A stretch of 64,000 nucleotides of DNA from Halobacterium sp. KA-4 (GCF_021028995.1 NZ_JAJJZG010000001.1:186001-250000), one strand, 5' to 3'; numbered from the stretch's first letter, positions 53,756 to 62,711 are shown. Made by a program: numbers and translations. The notes: generated by a model not told the origin, from the sequence alone.

Positions 53756-54844
53756 CTACTCGAAGACCGCGTCGAAGGCGTCCGCACCCAGCGGCTCGAA
53801 CGTCCCGGCAGCGATGTTCTCGCGGACGTGCTCGGGGCTGGTCGTGCCGGCGAGCGCGGACGTGACGCCGGGCGCGCTGCGCGCGAAGTTCAGGCCCTGC
53901 TGGGCGAGCGTGTCGCCGTCGAGTTTCTCCTCGACGTCGTCGGGCAGCCCCTCCAGGACTTGCCCCTGCGCGAGGCTCGCGGACGTGAACACGTTCAATC
54001 CGGCCTCGTGAGCGTACCACAGCACGCTCTGGTCGCCCTCCGGCCCCTCTTGGGATTTGACGGTGAACGCGTCCGCCATGAAGACGTTGAACGGCACCTG
54101 AATCGCGCGCAGGTGCGTCGCCGTGTTCCCGACGGTCTTGGCTGCCGACCGCGCCCGCGAGATGATTTCGCCGAGGTCGAGGAAGTGGTCGTGGGTGCGC
54201 GGCACGCGGAACGCCTCCCACGTCGCCACGCCGTAGTGCTCGATGTCGCCCGCAGCGACGCGCTCCTCCAGGCGCTCGAACGTCGCCTCCAGTTGGTCGT
54301 AGACCGCGCCGGAGAGCCGCGCGTCCAGTTGCGTCTCGGGGTTGTGGACGTAGTAGAGGTCGATTTTGTCCACGCCGAGGTTTCGGAGCGAGCGGTCCAA
54401 CTGGTCCTCGATGAAGCCGGGCGCGATGGCGTGGCTGCCGTGCGCGAGGTCGTCGGCGTCCAGAATCCCGCTGTCGACGTACTCCTCGGCGACGAACCCG
54501 CCCGGATTCTCGGGCCGGGACTCGTCGAACGGCACGAACCCGCCCTTCGTCGCGAGGAACACTTCCTCGCGGTCCACGTCGGCGTCGTCGAGCGCGCGCC
54601 CGACGACTCGCTCGCTGCGCTGGTGGCGGTAGTTGATGGCCGTGTCCACGACGTTGCAGCCGCCCTCGACGGCCGCCCGAATCGTCTCGTAGTAGGCGTC
54701 GTCGACGTCGTCGGTCGGCTCGCCGAGGTACGTGCCGAGCCCGACGCTGGAGACCGCGCGGTCGCGTACGCTCCGGAAGTACGTCCGCGCCTTGTCCTCG
54801 CTGAAGCGCTCCTTGTACTGGAACGTCCCGTCAGCAGTAGCCAT
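53756..54844 (-). CDS. Aldo/keto reductase
   Basis: The protein is 362 aa from the ATG at 54844 (MATADGTFQYKERF). The catalytic tetrad is visible: Asp and Tyr in VDTAINYRHQRSE, Lys in LATKGG and His in YYVHNPET. A characteristic NADPH motif appears late (SALAGTTSPEHVREN). The substrate is unknown. It lies 20 nt after the upstream epimerase gene, likely co-transcribed. Confidence 0.9.
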   Translation of the reverse strand: MATADGTFQYKERFSEDKARTYFRSVRDRAVSSVGLGTYLGEPTDDVDDAYYETIRAAVEGGCNVVDTAINYRHQRSERVVGRALDDADVDREEVFLATKGGFVPFDESRPENPGGFVAEEYVDSGILDADDLAHGSHAIAPGFIEDQLDRSLRNLGVDKIDLYYVHNPETQLDARLSGAVYDQLEATFERLEERVAAGDIEHYGVATWEAFRVPRTHDHFLDLGEIISRARSAAKTVGNTATHLRAIQVPFNVFMADAFTVKSQEGPEGDQSVLWYAHEAGLNVFTSASLAQGQVLEGLPDDVEEKLDGDTLAQQGLNFARSAPGVTSALAGTTSPEHVRENIAAGTFEPLGADAFDAVFE

Positions 54845-54864
54845 ACCGGGCCTTCGCCGCCGCG

Positions 54865-55767
54865 TTACTTGTACTCCCCGCGACGGAACGCGTCGACGGC
54901 CGCGCGGTATCCCTCGCGGAACGTCGGAAACGCGAAGTCGTAGCCCAACTCGCGGAGCCGGTCGTTCGAGCAGCGCTTGCTCGTACGCAGGCGGCGCTCC
55001 GCCGGCTCGGAGAGGTCGCCCGCCTCCAAGCGCTCCTCGACGGTCTGTTTCTCGGGCTGGTCGACGCCGGCTTCGTCGGCGAGCCAGTCCGCGAATTTCC
55101 ACTTCGAGACCGGTTCGTCGTCCACCGCCAGCAGCACCTCGGCGTCGGCGGCCGCGTCGTCGGTGAGCGCGAACCGCACGACGCCCGCGGCGTCCTCCTG
55201 GTGGACCATGTTCAGGTAGCCCTCCGTGACCGGGCCGTCGAGGTATCGGAGCAAGCGGTAGCGGTCCGGGCCGTAGAGCCCAGCGAAGCGCACGACGGTC
55301 GCGTCCATCCCGAACTCGAGCGCGCGCTCACGGGTGACCCGCTCGGCTTCCACGAGCACCTTCGTCTTCTCCGTCGTCGGGTCCAGCGGCGTCTCCTCGT
55401 CCACCCAGTCGCCGTCGTGGTCGCCGTAGACGCCCGTACTGGACGTGTAGACGAACTGGTCTGGTGAGTGCTCGCGGTCGCCGAAGTGCTCGATTGCCGT
55501 CCGCACGCCCTCGACGTACACCTCGCGGGCGGCGTCCGCCCCACGGCCGCCCGAACTCGCTGCGAACACCGCGGCGTCGACATCCGGTACCGCCGCCAGC
55601 GAGTCTGCGTCGGTGACGTCCGCCTGCACGGCGTCGAAGCCGGCGTCCCGAATCGCCGCGAGCCCCGCTTCGGAGCGCCGGACCCCGACGGGGTCGTGAC
55701 CGGCTGCTGCGAGTTGGCGGCCGAGTTCGAGCCCGACGTACCCGCAGCCCAGAATCGCGACGTCCAT
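54865..55767 (-). CDS. NAD-dependent epimerase/dehydratase (extended SDR)
   Basis: The protein is 300 aa. The Rossmann motif is AILGCGYVGLELGRQL (GxGxxG). VYTSSTGVYGDHDGDW holds the Ser/Tyr region of the active site, but the YxxxK is not obvious (KTKVLVEAERV follows), so it belongs to the atypical SDR group (SDR_a5-like). It overlaps the DUF5791 gene by one base (TGATG). It is probably a nucleotide-sugar or sugar-modifying enzyme. Confidence 0.86.
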   Translation of the reverse strand: MDVAILGCGYVGLELGRQLAAAGHDPVGVRRSEAGLAAIRDAGFDAVQADVTDADSLAAVPDVDAAVFAASSGGRGADAAREVYVEGVRTAIEHFGDREHSPDQFVYTSSTGVYGDHDGDWVDEETPLDPTTEKTKVLVEAERVTRERALEFGMDATVVRFAGLYGPDRYRLLRYLDGPVTEGYLNMVHQEDAAGVVRFALTDDAAADAEVLLAVDDEPVSKWKFADWLADEAGVDQPEKQTVEERLEAGDLSEPAERRLRTSKRCSNDRLRELGYDFAFPTFREGYRAAVDAFRRGEYK

Positions 55768-56198
55768 CAATACGGGTTCTCGGTGGCGACGTAGCGGTAG
55801 ATGCGGGCGTACTCGTCGAGGGTCATCGGCTGGCGCCCCTCGATTTTCTGTTGAATCTCCTTCGGGTCGAACTCATCGTCGAGCCCGCTGGCGAGCGACT
55901 CCACGTCCATCACGGCGGAGCTCATCTGCAACATGAGGTTATCCCGGACTTCCAGCAGGAGGCCTTCGGCGTCCGGCCAGTCGTCGCTGACGGCGAAGAC
56001 GCCCGCAGCCTCCTCGACGGTGAGTTCGACCGAGTCGCCGTCGACGAGCGCTGCGAGTCGTTCCGCGTCGACGCCCGACGCGGCTGCGACGGCGTCGACG
56101 CCCTCCGCTTCGACGACGCGCGCCAGCGCCGCCTCGTACTCCGCGCGAACGTCCCCGGCGGTCACTGCCTCGGCGTCCTGGATTTCGTCGGCTAGCAC
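55767..56198 (-). CDS. DUF5791 family protein
   Basis: The protein is 143 aa from a GTG at 56198 (VLADEIQDAEAVTAGDVRAE). The start is chosen because the conserved DUF5791 N-terminal pattern begins there; reading further upstream gives atypical residues. The chain is all-alpha (AEYEAALARVVEAEGVDAVA, then VRDNLMLQMSSAVMDVESLA). The function is unknown. In other haloarchaea, from memory, this gene sits next to a pilus-like locus; here only remnants of that locus precede it. Confidence 0.75.
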   Translation of the reverse strand: MLADEIQDAEAVTAGDVRAEYEAALARVVEAEGVDAVAAASGVDAERLAALVDGDSVELTVEEAAGVFAVSDDWPDAEGLLLEVRDNLMLQMSSAVMDVESLASGLDDEFDPKEIQQKIEGRQPMTLDEYARIYRYVATENPY

Positions 56199-56248
56199 GC
56201 TTCCCAGTACGTGCTCGGCGTTCAAGGAGGCTACGCTTGCCGCGACGG

Positions 56249-56944
56249 TCACCACCCCGCGGACTGCTCGTCCGCGTTCCCGTCCACGTCGCCGACGCCG
56301 CGCGGCCCCGCCGGCACGACCACGCCAATCGTCGCGTCGACCTCGAACGACACGCGCTCGTTGCGCCCGACGCGCTCCGCGTCGCCGTCACCGTCCACGT
56401 CGAACGCCACAGTCGCGTTTTCCCGGACGTACTCCGTTCCCTCACCTGGTCCGACTGGCGACCCGCCGTCGGCGCGAATCGTGAACCGGGCGTACGACCC
56501 CCGCACGGACACCGACCACGCGTTCGCCGTCGCGTACCAGAACCCCGGAACGGGCGCCAGCGGCAGCCCCGCAGGTACCGCGCCGACGTCCGCCGCGCCG
56601 AGGCGCTTCGCAGCTTTCTCGGCGGCTACCGAGCCAGCCTCGGAGAGCGCGTTCTCCGCGATTGCGCCCCCGATGCGGTGTGCGAGGGTCGCCGTGTCCC
56701 GCACGACGCTGCTCTCCACGCGAACCGCCTCGCTATCTGCGACTTCCGCGGAGGCTATGCGGAGCCGCGTCGCCAACTGGTCGCGCTGCTGTGGCGTCGC
56801 GTCGGTGATACGAGCGGCCTCCGCTGCGACCACTTCCGCCGCCGCCCGGACAGCCGCCGGCGTCGACTCGGAGCGCACTGCCGTCGCGGGTGGCGTCACA
56901 GCCGCAGTCCGGGTCGTCCGTCCCGAAGCGTTCGAGGAACGCAC
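56249..56944 (-). pseudogene. DUF7286 C-terminal remnant (truncated)
   Basis: Coding-like sequence runs from about 56866 down to the stop at 56249: helical PAAVRAAAEVVAAEAARITD, then a beta-rich end with LAPVPGFWYATANAWSVSVR, DVDGDGDAERVGRNERVSFE and a terminal GVGDVDGNADEQSAGW. This is the C-terminal third of a DUF7286-type protein (full length several hundred residues, family look from memory). The first 25 codons from the GTG at 56944 are an out-of-frame reading of a different gene's start. The missing N-terminal two thirds and the frame mismatch mark it as broken. Confidence 0.62.
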
Positions 56945-57383
56945 GCATGGGACGCGATGGTCGCGTTCCCCGGATAAACCCTCGCAGCGCGAGTATCACG
57001 GGCCTGTCCGCGCGCTCGACGTACACCAGCGTCGTCGGGCCGTCGAGGGTCGGGTCGTCGCTGCACGTCGCGACGCGGACGGGGAGCGTACGCTGGTGTT
57101 CGGGGCTGTCCGGGAGTTTCGAGACGAGTCGCGGCGGACTGTCCCGGACGGCGAGCGTCGCATCCTCGGGGAGGTCGAGGCGGAGTGTGCGGCGCGGGGC
57201 AGTGTCGACGGTCTCACCGGGGTCGTTCCGGCGGTGGAGGCTGTCGACGGCGTCTGCGACGCGGTCCGCGCTCGCGCTGACGACCGCGCTGTCCCGCGTT
57301 CGGGTCGCGTGGTCGACCGCCGGCTGGGCGGCCGCGAGGAGCGCGAGCGCGAACGTGACGGCCAGCACCACGCGGACGGTCAC
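56733..57383 (-). pseudogene. DUF7311 protein running into a truncated pilus-type ATPase start
   Basis: From the GTG at 57383 (VTVRVVLAVTFALALLAAAQ, one TM helix or signal) the frame codes a DUF7311-like protein to about 56952. It reads on without a stop into MRAFLERFGTDDPDCGCDAT, then LRVDAGGCPGG, which resembles the Cys-containing N-terminus of haloarchaeal type II/IV secretion ATPases. Coding character ends at about 56856, and the frame closes at 56733 within the DUF7286 remnant. The GTG overlaps the DUF7310 stop (GTGA). The DUF7311 part may still be made, with a nonsense tail. Confidence 0.58.
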
Positions 57384-57817
57384 AGCGACTCCCGCACGCG
57401 GTCGAGTAGCGAGTCGTCGTCCTCCGAGCGCTCGGCGTCGAGAGTGGGCGTGTTGTCGCTGCTCGATTGGCCGCCGTGCGCAACGTCCCCGGTTTCGTTG
57501 GCGTGTGCCCTGTCCCGGGTGGCTTGAGCCGGGCGCGGCTGCTGCTCTTCGAGGCGTTCGACGGCTTCGCGGGCGGCGTCCGCGCGGCGCTGGACGCGCT
57601 CGTTGACGGCTTCGAGGTCGCCGACGTAGCCGTGCAGCGACTGCACCGTGGCGTCGAGGGCGTCCAGTCGCTCCGCGAGTTCGGCGAGGTCTGCTTCGAT
57701 GCCGTCGAGGCGGTCGTGGACGGCCGCCGCGTCGGAGAGGTCGCTGACGGCGGTGTCGGCGTCGGTCACCGCGCGCTCTACCACTCGCAGCCGTTCGGCG
57801 AGGTCGTCGTCGGACAC
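57380..57817 (-). CDS. DUF7310-like coiled-coil protein
   Basis: The protein is 145 aa from a GTG at 57817; the TATA-like acttaaccc (about 57842-57850) lies about 28 nt upstream. A strong coiled coil covers residues 5-90 (LSDAAAVHDRLDGIEADLAE, then LAERLDALDATVQSLHGYVG). The tail is Gln/Ser/Asp-rich. It resembles DUF7310, the first gene of the haloarchaeal pilus-like locus that otherwise appears deleted. It is divergent from cetZ with 79 nt between starts. Confidence 0.72.
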   Translation of the reverse strand: MSDDDLAERLRVVERAVTDADTAVSDLSDAAAVHDRLDGIEADLAELAERLDALDATVQSLHGYVGDLEAVNERVQRRADAAREAVERLEEQQPRPAQATRDRAHANETGDVAHGGQSSSDNTPTLDAERSEDDDSLLDRVRESL

Positions 57818-57896
57818 GCCAGGGAGTGGTCGCGCTCTCCGGGTTAAGTATCGGGGCGGCGCAACGTTGATTGCTTCCGGCCGAGATGCAGGGAGT

Positions 57897-58970
57897 ATGA
57901 AAGCCGCCCTCATCGGCGTCGGCCAGGCCGGCGGAAAGGTCACCGAAGCCCTCCTCGAAGAAGACCGCCGTGCCGGCTACGACGCCGTCCGTGGCGCACT
58001 CGCAGTCAACACCGCGAAGGCCGACCTCGAACCGCTCGACATCGACACCATGCTCGTCGGCCAGGAGCGCGTGAAGGGCCACGGCGTCGGCGCGGACAAC
58101 GAACTCGGCGCGGAAGTGATGCAGAGCGACCTCGGCGAGGTCGTCGGCGAACTCGACGGCGTCGTCGACGCACAGACGGAAGCCATCTTCGTCGTCGCCG
58201 GACTCGGCGGCGGCACCGGCTCCGGTGGCGCGCCCGTACTGGCGAAGGAACTCCAGCGCGTCCACGAGATTCCGGTGTACGCGCTCGGCATCCTCCCGGG
58301 CCGCGACGAGGGCGGCATCTACCAGGCCAACGCCGGCCGCTCGCTGAAGACGCTCGTGCGGGAGGCCGACTCCACGCTGCTCGTGGACAACGACGCGTGG
58401 CGGAAGACCGGCGAGAGCGTCACGGAAGCGTTCGACGCCATCAACGAGCGCATCGCGCGCCGTGTCGGCATCCTGCTCGCCGCGGGCGAGAACGTCGAGG
58501 GCGTCGGGGAGAGCGTCGTCGACGCCAGCGAGGTCATCAACACGCTCAAGTCCGGAAACATGTCCGCAGTCGGGTTCGCGAGCGCGGACGCCGCCCCCGA
58601 CGCCGGCGAGAACGTCAACGTCATCACGTCGACCGCTCGCAAGTCGCTGCTCACGGGGATGAGCGTCCCCGAGACGACCGAAGCGGGCGCGGCGCTAGTC
58701 GTCGTCGCGGGCGAAGCCGACCGCGTCTCCCGGAAGGGTGTCGAGAAGGCGCGGGCGTGGGTCGAAGAGGAGACCCGCAGCATGCAGGTCCGGGGCGGGG
58801 ACTTCCCGCTGGACTCCGACAAAATCGCCGTGCTCGTGCTGTTGTCGGGTATCGCGCGCTCCGACCGCATCGAGCAGTTCATGGAACGCGCCAAGGAAGC
58901 CAGCGAGTCCGTCGAGGAAGAGCAGGTCACCGAGGACTTCCAGAACGACGAACTCGACGACCTGCTCTGA
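57897..58970 (+). CDS. cetZ: CetZ/FtsZ-like tubulin-family GTPase
   Basis: The protein is 357 aa. It starts MKAALIGVGQAGGKVTEALL (N1 loop, nucleotide binding). The tubulin signature GLGGGTGSGG (102-111) binds the phosphates, and the T7-region follows later. It fits the archaeal CetZ group better than FtsZ1/2: it lacks the long N-terminal extension and has the G-[VI]-GQAGGK start. CetZs control cell shape and motility in haloarchaea. An acidic tail (EEEQVTEDFQNDELDDLL) ends the protein. Confidence 0.93.
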   Translation: MKAALIGVGQAGGKVTEALLEEDRRAGYDAVRGALAVNTAKADLEPLDIDTMLVGQERVKGHGVGADNELGAEVMQSDLGEVVGELDGVVDAQTEAIFVVAGLGGGTGSGGAPVLAKELQRVHEIPVYALGILPGRDEGGIYQANAGRSLKTLVREADSTLLVDNDAWRKTGESVTEAFDAINERIARRVGILLAAGENVEGVGESVVDASEVINTLKSGNMSAVGFASADAAPDAGENVNVITSTARKSLLTGMSVPETTEAGAALVVVAGEADRVSRKGVEKARAWVEEETRSMQVRGGDFPLDSDKIAVLVLLSGIARSDRIEQFMERAKEASESVEEEQVTEDFQNDELDDLL

Positions 58971-59006
58971 GCGCGGTACTCGCGAACGCAGTCTCCTCGT
59001 CGCCCG

Positions 59007-59729
59007 TCACTCCCGGAGGACGACGACCGGCGTGTCGGTCCGGTCGAGGACCGCCCGTGAGACGGGGCCGAGGAACTTCGCGTCGTCGGGGAGTTCCTCG
59101 GTTTCGCCCATGACGACGAGGTTGTGTCGCTGCGCGCGCTCCGCGATTGCGCGGCCGGCGTCGTCGTGGACCTCGACGGTGACGTCGACGGCGTCCGCCG
59201 CGAACCCCTGTTCGACGAGGGCCGCCTTCACGGACGCCAGCGTCTCCGTCGCGGCGTCGATTTCGCCGCGGTCGCTGGCGGCGTGGAACAGTTCGAGGGT
59301 GAACAGCGAGTCTACGTCCAGTCCGGAGAGGAACGTGACGACCTCGTCCCGCCGGCGGGCGTCCCGGAGGGGGACGAGCACGTTGGTCCACATCGTGACG
59401 TGACCGCCGACTAGCACCGCGTCGGCGTCGGTCGACTCGGCGATGCGGTCCTGGAGCGCCGCCGCCTCGGCACCGGGCCGGCCGAAGTGGAGTTGCACCG
59501 ACGTCGACGCGCCGCCGCGGCTGAACTGCGCGGCCATCTCGTAGAGGACGGCCTGGGCGTCGGTCTCGTGGGCGGCGCGAGCGGTCTCCGGGGAGACGCC
59601 CTCCGGGAGTTCCCAGTAACCGAACAGGACGACGTCGAACCCGCTCAGGCCGACGATGTTGCCGTCGTCGAGCGGGTAGACGTTCGGGTCCGGGAACACG
59701 ACCGGTACCAGCAGCGTTTGTGCGGACAT
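59007..59729 (-). CDS. Universal stress protein (UspA-like)
   Basis: The protein is 240 aa. The C-terminal half has the UspA pattern AERAQRHNLVVMGETEELPD, then a variant of the G-2x-G-9x-G-[ST] ATP loop (FLGPVSRAVLDRTDTPVVVL). The N-terminal half (VPVVFPDPNVYPLDDGN) resembles a second, degenerate Usp domain. It is leftward and 37 nt downstream-facing from cetZ (convergent). The function is probably stress adaptation; the ligand is unknown. Confidence 0.85.
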   Translation of the reverse strand: MSAQTLLVPVVFPDPNVYPLDDGNIVGLSGFDVVLFGYWELPEGVSPETARAAHETDAQAVLYEMAAQFSRGGASTSVQLHFGRPGAEAAALQDRIAESTDADAVLVGGHVTMWTNVLVPLRDARRRDEVVTFLSGLDVDSLFTLELFHAASDRGEIDAATETLASVKAALVEQGFAADAVDVTVEVHDDAGRAIAERAQRHNLVVMGETEELPDDAKFLGPVSRAVLDRTDTPVVVLRE

Positions 59730-59843
59730 CTCGGTGGGTCGGAGTCACCGGACGGGAACCAATAGGCTGTCGGATGTTCCGGGAACGTGCGAGGCTCGCG
59801 ACGAGAACGAGCGAATCAATACGAGAGCGGTCGCGTCAGCCGC

Positions 59844-61190
59844 TCACACGAGCGTCTCGCCGTCGAACTCGCGGGCGTCGAAGTCGACGTCGAGGAGGTC
59901 CAAAAGCGTCGGCGTGATGTCGAAGAGGTCCGTCCCCTCGGGAACGGAGACGTCGGGGGCGTCGGAGAGCAGCGTGGCGTTCTCGAAGGAGTGCATGCCG
60001 TTGCGCGGGCCGACGCTGAACACGTCGTCCGCGCCGGAGAAGCCGGCCTTGAGGTCGAAGCCGTGGTTCGGGATGGCGACGAGGTCGGGCGCGATTTCGT
60101 CGTGCGCGCCGTCGAAGGCCTCCTCCTTGGGGACGACGCGGTCGACGACCGGCTCGCCGTCCGGGCCCTCCAGCGCGAGCAGTTCCTCCTTGAGTTCAGC
60201 GCGCACGTCCTCGTAGTCGTCCTCCGGGACGCTCCCGCGAGGCTCGCGGTCTTCGAGGTTGATGTAGAAGCGCCCGGGGATGAACGAGTACGCCTTCGTG
60301 TCGTCGCTGATGTCTTCAAGGCTGTCGTGGTCCTCGTCCTCGAAGGAGAGCCAGCCCTCGTTCTCCAGCCACTGGTTGAGGTGGACCTCGTAGTCCTCGC
60401 TGGTGAACCCGTGGTCGGAGGCGACGACGAGCGAGACGTCGTCGTCGAGTTCGTCGCGGATTTCGCCGATGTACTCGTCGACCTTCTCGTAGAACTCGAG
60501 GAACTCGTCGCTGTTCTCGCCGTCCTGCTCGTAGTCCTTGAACAGGAAGTGGTTGACGCGGTCGGTCGTCATGAACACGCCGAAGAAGAGGTCCCAGTCG
60601 TCCTCCCGGATGTAGTTCAGGAACGCCTCCTGACGGGCGTCGATGGTCTCGTGGGCGTCCTCGATGAAGTCGGTCTTGTCCTCCTGGTGGCCGAGTTTGG
60701 CGTTCGTGTCGATGCGGTAGCCGATGGAGTCGAGGTAGTCACCGACCTCCTCGGGGTGCGACCCCTTCTCGATGCCCGGGGAGAGGAACCCCGAGACCAT
60801 CCGCTGGACGTTGCGCTGGGGCGGGAACGTGACGGGGACGTTGAGAACGGTGGCGTCCCGGCCGGCGTCAGTCACGCGGTCCCAGACCCGGTCGGCCTGG
60901 ACGTCCCGGCCCATCGGGACGTACGTGTCGTAGCTGCCGACCTCGCGGTCCTGGAACCCGTAGACGCCGGTCTCGCCGGGGTTGACGCCCGTCGTGAGCG
61001 ACGGCCAGCACGCGCTGGACTCGGGCGGGACGATGCTGTCGATGGCACCGCCGCCACCCGATTCGATGACGTCGTGGAGGTTCGGGAACGTCTCGGGCTC
61101 GTCCCGGATTAGGCTGTACGGGACACCGTCGATGCCGATGAACGCGACCCGCGAACCTTCGTCGCCGCGGAGTCGGTCGAACAGACCCAT
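59844..61190 (-). CDS. Alkaline phosphatase superfamily phosphodiesterase (type I PDE/NPP-like)
   Basis: The protein is 448 aa. The N-terminal metal site is AFIGIDGVPYSLI, the nucleophile region PPESSACWPSLTTGVNPGET (Ser/Thr), then VVASDHGFTS (metal Asp-His) and a late NGMHSFENATLL His. This is the nucleotide pyrophosphatase/phosphodiesterase layout. The substrate is unknown; it may act on nucleotides or on phospho-glycans. A TATA-like ctttagtac (61218-61226) lies about 32 nt before the ATG. No signal peptide is visible. Confidence 0.87.
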   Translation of the reverse strand: MGLFDRLRGDEGSRVAFIGIDGVPYSLIRDEPETFPNLHDVIESGGGGAIDSIVPPESSACWPSLTTGVNPGETGVYGFQDREVGSYDTYVPMGRDVQADRVWDRVTDAGRDATVLNVPVTFPPQRNVQRMVSGFLSPGIEKGSHPEEVGDYLDSIGYRIDTNAKLGHQEDKTDFIEDAHETIDARQEAFLNYIREDDWDLFFGVFMTTDRVNHFLFKDYEQDGENSDEFLEFYEKVDEYIGEIRDELDDDVSLVVASDHGFTSEDYEVHLNQWLENEGWLSFEDEDHDSLEDISDDTKAYSFIPGRFYINLEDREPRGSVPEDDYEDVRAELKEELLALEGPDGEPVVDRVVPKEEAFDGAHDEIAPDLVAIPNHGFDLKAGFSGADDVFSVGPRNGMHSFENATLLSDAPDVSVPEGTDLFDITPTLLDLLDVDFDAREFDGETLV

Positions 61191-61277
61191 ACACGCCGAG
61201 TCGCCGCTGACGTACTAAAGGGTTGGTCTTACGGCGGCACCTGGCCGGTGTCCGCGACACCAGCCACGTTTGCCACC

Positions 61278-62387
61278 TCAGGCCTGTTCGAACGCCGAGA
61301 ACAGTGCCTTCCGCGTGCTGGCGTCGATGAGTTCGTCGAGCGTGGACTGCTGGTCGGAGCTCACGCGGCTGAACAGCCCGAGCGGGACGCGCGCGGTCGC
61401 GGTGTCGGCGTCGCCGCCGAGCGCGTTCGTCTGGTCGAACGCCGACGAGAGGACGTCCATCGCGCTCGTGCGCACGTCGTCGGCGCGACACGCCGTGACG
61501 ACGGTGTCCTCGTGGACGCCGAACGCGGCCGCCGAGGAGACGCCGTCGAGCCGGAGGAGGGTGTCGGCGGCTTCTTCGAGCGCGCTCGCCGAGGGGACGC
61601 TACCGACGTTCGTGACCGCGAAACTCGCGCGGCGCTCGCGGTTGGCGATGGCGTGCCCGATGACGTCGAACGTCTCGCCGCTCATGCCCGGTGCGCGGAG
61701 CGCGTCGATGGTGCCCTGGTCGGCGAACTCCTGGAGGAAGGTGGCGGCGCGGAAGTCCTCGCGGGAGCGCACGCGCCGGAACTCCCGGGTGCCGGCGCGG
61801 ATGCCGTAGAGGAGCGCCGTGGCGACGTCCTGTTCGGGGGTGCGGCCGGCGCGCTCGACGAACCGAGCGACGATGGTGGACGTAGAGCCGGCTTCGTCGC
61901 CGGCAATCACGAGCGAGTGGTCGACGGCAGCGGGCCGGTGGCGGATGACGGCGACGACCGGCGGCCGGCCAGCGAACGACGGGACGGTACCGCCGCCGCC
62001 GACGGCGACCGCGCCGTCGTAGTCGTCGACGGAGTCGCCGGCGACATCCAGCGAGACGTTGAACAGGTTACAGAAGGCCTTCGCGTCGTCGCTGGTGACG
62101 TCGTCCTCGGCGAGAATGCGCGCGGTGACGCCCCAATCGTTGCAGAGTTCGCGGAGACCGATGGCGGCCGCGAGCGCGTCGACGCTGGGGTTCTCGGGGA
62201 CGACGAGCGCAACGGATTCGAGTCCGGCGATGGTGTCGCGGAGCTGCGCGAAGTGCTGGTCGTCCGGCTCGGCGCGGCGGCGTCGGAGCGCCGCAGTGAC
62301 GGCGTACCCGCCGGCACCGCCGACTGCGACGATACCGGCGACGAGCGCGAGCACGGGCGCGGAGACCGTGCCGACCTCGGGGAGCAT
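61278..62387 (-). CDS. DHH-family protein with altered metal motifs and N-terminal TM helix
   Basis: The protein is 369 aa. One N-terminal hydrophobic helix (residues 9-30) is followed by a DHH/RecJ-like fold. The usual metal motifs are changed: NPDPDA is NPSVDA, the second-motif Asp is replaced in AVAVGGGG, and DHHP reads RHRP (VAVIRHRPAAVDHS). All three metal sites are therefore damaged, so nuclease or phosphodiesterase activity is unlikely. It may bind a cyclic dinucleotide or RNA without cleaving. A TATA-like acttaacg (about 62411-62418) is 28 nt upstream of the ATG. Confidence 0.82.
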   Translation of the reverse strand: MLPEVGTVSAPVLALVAGIVAVGGAGGYAVTAALRRRRAEPDDQHFAQLRDTIAGLESVALVVPENPSVDALAAAIGLRELCNDWGVTARILAEDDVTSDDAKAFCNLFNVSLDVAGDSVDDYDGAVAVGGGGTVPSFAGRPPVVAVIRHRPAAVDHSLVIAGDEAGSTSTIVARFVERAGRTPEQDVATALLYGIRAGTREFRRVRSREDFRAATFLQEFADQGTIDALRAPGMSGETFDVIGHAIANRERRASFAVTNVGSVPSASALEEAADTLLRLDGVSSAAAFGVHEDTVVTACRADDVRTSAMDVLSSAFDQTNALGGDADTATARVPLGLFSRVSSDQQSTLDELIDASTRKALFSAFEQA

Positions 62388-62447
62388 TACGCCGAGAGTC
62401 CACGTGAATCGTTAAGTATGTTGTCCCGCTGGGTCCGTGGGAGCCGG

Positions 62448-62576
62448 TCAGTGGGTGGCGTCCGTCGCGCTCGTGGTGGCCGCTCGGTCGTCCTCGTCGT
62501 CGCTGTCCGCGGACTGGAAGTTCGTCGGAACGACGGTGACGTGGTGAACGCCGAAGTCGGAGTGACTGGCAGCCAT
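62448..62576 (-). CDS. Small acidic protein
   Basis: The protein is 42 aa (MAASHSDFGVHHVTVVPTNF, then an Asp/Thr-rich tail). It is too short for most gene callers. Support: a minus-strand TATA-like taattattt (62605-62613) about 32 nt upstream of the ATG, a predicted leaderless start, and a stop 61 nt before the DHH gene start. I do not recognise a family. The remaining gap to ppa (62577-62711) shows nothing else. Confidence 0.5.
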   Translation of the reverse strand: MAASHSDFGVHHVTVVPTNFQSADSDDEDDRAATTSATDATH

Positions 62577-62711
62577 TACACTCACTCGTACGGCTCACCC
62601 CCAGAAATAATTACCCATGCGCATAACACATCGGCGCAGCGGCGCGTGATTCCTCGTGGTTATGGCCGCCGCTGGTCGGCGTGAAAACGGAGAGAGTCGG
62701 GGGTCGCGGCG

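Noticed and set aside
57897-58970. Assignment as FtsZ1 or FtsZ2 division protein
   Set aside because: The start and the lack of an N-terminal extension fit the CetZ group better.
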